Source of the DNA: Chlamydiota bacterium
GTDB lineage: Bacteria > Chlamydiota > Chlamydiia > Chlamydiales > SM23-39
NCBI GenBank assembly: GCA_027459365.1
Contig: DAIDIM010000179.1
Location: 1 to 6,984 of the forward strand
Length of the DNA stretch: 6,984 nucleotides
Reading direction: 5' to 3'
In this document: in pieces, positions 4,866 through 6,984 of the stretch
Position numbering within the stretch: position 1 is the first letter of the stretch
Layout: each line of letters starts with the position of its first letter
Program-made: the position numbers and the translations under genes
The notes under the pieces: generated by a model
Database searches by the model: none
What the model saw: the letters and a program-made list of their open reading frames with translations, nothing else
What the model was told of the DNA's origin: nothing

Positions 4866-6671
4866 TTATTCTGCTTTCAGCACTTCCATGAAGGCGCTCT
4901 GAGGGATATTGACTTTGCCAATTTCTTTCATCTTCTTTTTTCCCTCTTTTTGCTTTTCCCAAAGTTTTCGCTTACGAGTAATATCACCGCCATAGCATTT
5001 AGCAGTGACATTTTTTGTAAGTGCGCTAATTGTTTCTCTTGCAACAATTTTACCGCCGATGGCTCCTTGAATTGGGACCTTAAAGAGTTGTTGCGGGATC
5101 ACCTCTTTTAATTTCGCGCAGATAGCTCTCCCTTTCGCTTCGGCCTTACTTCTATGAACAAGACAAGAAAAAGCATCTACAGGCTCTTCATTTACGCGGA
5201 TTTCAAGCTTAATAATATCACTTTTCTTGTATTCATCATTTTCATAGTCAAAAGATCCATAACCGCGAGTAATGGATTTGAGCTTGTCATTGAAATCGGT
5301 GATGATTTCATTCATTGGCAAACTATAGGTAAGCAAAAGACGGGATGCGCTCATGGTCTCAGTCTTTGTCAGAGAGCCTCGTTTTTCAGTGCAAAGGCTC
5401 ATAATTCCGCCAAGAAACTCGGATGGTGTGATAATATGGACTTTCACCCAAGGCTCCTCTACATATTCAATGAATGAAGGATCGGGATAACGTGCCGGAT
5501 TATCGATATTCAAGATGGTTCCATCATTGAGCATAAATCGATAAATCACACTTGGTGCAGTGGTAATAATATCGAGATTGAATTCTCTACTCAATCGTTC
5601 AAATACAATTTCCAAATGGAGCAACCCTAGAAAGCCGCAGCGAAAACCAAAACCTAAAGCCAAGCTGCTTTCTTGTTCGACATGGAGCGCAGAATCATTG
5701 AGTTGCAATTTTGCCAAAGCATCGCGCACCTGTTCGAAATCGGATGAATCTACGGGATAAATACCTGCAAAAACAACAGGTGAGATGATTTTAAATCCAG
5801 GCAAAGGATTTGCTGCTGGAAATTTATGCATTGTAACCGTATCACCAATTTTCACATCTGCAGTATTTTTGATATTTGCAACAAAGTAGCCAACTTCTCC
5901 AGGTCTTAATATTTCTGTTGGTTTTTCATTAGGTGTAAAAATTCCTACATCGTTCACTTCAAAGTGTTTTCCTGTTGCCATAAAGCGAATCAATGACTTT
6001 TTGCTAATTTCTCCACTCACGACGCGAATGTACACAAGCACACCGCGATAGGGGTCATAGTGAGAATCAAAAACAAGGGCTCGTAGTGAAGAATCGATTG
6101 GCTCTTTAGGACATGGAATTTCTGTTAAAATCTTTTCTAAAACTTGATCAACATTCAATCCAGTTTTTGCTGAAATTTGAACTGCATTCGAAGTATCTAA
6201 ACCAATGACATCTTCGATTTGCTTCTTTACCGACTCTGGATCAGCTGATGGTAGATCGACCTTATTGATCACGGGAAGGATTTCCAGATTGCGATCAATT
6301 GCCAAATAGACGTTTGCAAGCGTTTGCGCTTGCACTCCTTGAACCGCATCAACAACAAGCAGCGCCCCTTCACACGCCGATAATGATCTTGAAACCTCAT
6401 AGGAAAAGTCTACATGGCCTGGAGTGTCGATCAAATTAATTTGATAAATCTCTCCATCTTTTGCCTGATAATGCATCGTAACAGGGCGGGCCTTAATCGT
6501 GATCCCACGTTCTCTTTCCAGTTCCATATTATCAAGGAACTGTTCCTGCATTTCTCTTGCCTCAACAGTATGGGTTAGTTCCAACAGACGATCGGCCAGC
6601 GTCGACTTACCATGATCGATATGCGCAATAATGCTAAAGTTCCGAATTCGTTTTCTATCGTACGCAAACAT
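4866..6671 (-). CDS. lepA: Translation elongation factor 4 (LepA), ribosome-associated GTPase
   Basis: LepA/EF4 binds the ribosome and hydrolyses GTP; it can back-translocate stalled complexes and helps initiation and 30S assembly. From ATG 6671 the protein is 601 residues, the usual family length. G-domain motifs are AHIDHGKST (16-24), RGIT (55-58), DTPGH (82-86, with catalytic His86), NKVD (136-139) and SAK (167-169). Domains II, III and V-like follow. The LepA-specific C-terminal domain is clear from [30 protein letters not shown] and [10 protein letters not shown] at the end. An in-frame TTG at 6740 would add 23 residues (624 in all). I prefer ATG 6671 because [17 protein letters not shown] matches the family's N-terminus and a promoter lies just upstream, whereas the TTG would overlap the preceding reading frame. 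No Shine-Dalgarno precedes 6671. It is tail to tail with gnd. Confidence 0.97.
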   Translation of the reverse strand: MFAYDRKRIRNFSIIAHIDHGKSTLADRLLELTHTVEAREMQEQFLDNMELERERGITIKARPVTMHYQAKDGEIYQINLIDTPGHVDFSYEVSRSLSACEGALLVVDAVQGVQAQTLANVYLAIDRNLEILPVINKVDLPSADPESVKKQIEDVIGLDTSNAVQISAKTGLNVDQVLEKILTEIPCPKEPIDSSLRALVFDSHYDPYRGVLVYIRVVSGEISKKSLIRFMATGKHFEVNDVGIFTPNEKPTEILRPGEVGYFVANIKNTADVKIGDTVTMHKFPAANPLPGFKIISPVVFAGIYPVDSSDFEQVRDALAKLQLNDSALHVEQESSLALGFGFRCGFLGLLHLEIVFERLSREFNLDIITTAPSVIYRFMLNDGTILNIDNPARYPDPSFIEYVEEPWVKVHIITPSEFLGGIMSLCTEKRGSLTKTETMSASRLLLTYSLPMNEIITDFNDKLKSITRGYGSFDYENDEYKKSDIIKLEIRVNEEPVDAFSCLVHRSKAEAKGRAICAKLKEVIPQQLFKVPIQGAIGGKIVARETISALTKNVTAKCYGGDITRKRKLWEKQKEGKKKMKEIGKVNIPQSAFMEVLKAE

Positions 6672-6679
6672 AAGAGGCC

Positions 6680-6708
6680 AGTATAAAGCATAGAGTGCGT
6701 GTTGTAAA
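6680..6708 (-). promoter_or_regulatory. Sigma70-type promoter of lepA
   Basis: On the minus strand, TTTACA (6708-6703) and TATACT (6685-6680) are separated by exactly 17 bases, close to the consensus. Only 8 bases lie between the -10 and the lepA ATG (6671), so the expected transcription start falls at or within a base or two of the start codon. It begins just after the stop (6714-6712) of the upstream frame, a sensible position for an independent lepA promoter. Confidence 0.6.
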
Positions 6709-6711
6709 TCT

Positions 6712-6984
6712 TTATTCGGGCTTGAGGGGCTGTCTTTCAAAATTGCGCATGTCTTTTACATTCCATTCTTCCTCAAAAAATCCTTTTTCATGGGAATTGC
6801 AGTAGTAAACTTTTTTAAATTGACGATAAGAAGAGAACTGAATATAATTAGCCTTATCTCGACTTTGTACGTTTTTTGATAGGCAGATCCGAGGGAGGCG
6901 TTTGATGATTTTATTATTTTTTTGCGAGTCAATAGCTGCAACGACCCTATTGACGAGCAAAAAAATAATAAAAGCACGAACGCC
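6712..6984 (-). CDS. Unidentified protein, partial (open at right edge)
   Basis: A minus-strand frame is open from the right edge for 91 codons, ending in TAA at 6714-6712. The visible part opens with a hydrophobic segment ([19 protein letters not shown]), which could be a signal peptide or membrane helix. A basic and aromatic stretch follows (for example [18 protein letters not shown]), then an acidic patch FFEEEW and the end QPLKPE. I recognise no family. If the hydrophobic segment is a signal peptide, the start codon lies just right of the window and the product is a small exported protein; otherwise this is the tail of a larger one. A competing minus-strand frame (GTG at 6977, to 6756) begins [11 protein letters not shown] and also looks signal-like. 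Favouring the called frame are its length and its stop immediately before the lepA promoter. Confidence 0.45.
   Translation of the reverse strand, partial: GVRAFIIFLLVNRVVAAIDSQKNNKIIKRLPRICLSKNVQSRDKANYIQFSSYRQFKKVYYCNSHEKGFFEEEWNVKDMRNFERQPLKPE

Noticed and set aside
4879..4898. Hairpin as an intrinsic terminator for gnd or lepA
   Set aside because: The stem has an internal mismatch/bulge, a 3-base loop and no T-run after it on either strand.
6672..6740. 23-residue N-terminal extension of LepA from TTG 6740
   Set aside because: The extension lies over the promoter-like element and overlaps the upstream frame by 29 bases; the family normally begins close to the [15 protein letters not shown] segment.

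Overview
The window looks like a chromosomal segment of a bacterium from the Chlamydiae, most likely an amoeba-associated (environmental) member such as the Parachlamydia, Waddlia or Simkania groups. This is inference. It rests on moderately low GC, the chlamydial flavour of the Gnd and LepA proteins, and a gnd/lepA neighbourhood as I recall it from Chlamydia genomes. No single feature proves it. Four housekeeping genes are clear: mnmA, htpX, gnd and lepA. The flanks hold poorly recognisable accessory DNA.

Left flank (1-1085): positions 1-132 are the last 43 codons of a basic protein running off the left edge, which resembles the tail of an insertion-sequence transposase. About 350 bases without a convincing gene follow, holding short direct repeats. 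A 193-residue protein of unknown function (504-1085) comes next. It carries repeated FxKKEPEL-type motifs, and its real start probably lies in another frame, with one extra T separating the two parts.

Centre (1072-4863): mnmA and htpX form a minus-strand operon, htpX first, joined by an ATGA stop/start overlap. It is transcribed divergently from a plus-strand pair, a 77-residue protein of unknown function followed 6 bases later by gnd. The 181-base divergent spacer is the main regulatory space; it holds a strong Shine-Dalgarno for htpX and a hairpin in the htpX leader.

Right side (4866-6984): lepA runs on the minus strand, tail to tail with gnd with only 2 bases between the stops. A good sigma70-type promoter sits so close to its best start codon that the mRNA would be nearly leaderless. 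Upstream, a minus-strand reading frame of at least 91 codons enters from the right edge and stops just before that promoter.

Functionally the genes cover tRNA thiolation (MnmA), membrane protein quality control (HtpX), the oxidative pentose phosphate pathway (Gnd) and translation elongation (LepA/EF4). I see no CRISPR array, RNA gene, prophage or defence system. The most interesting items are the frameshifted repeat protein next to the transposase remnant, the Cys-containing small protein coupled to gnd, and the near-leaderless lepA promoter.
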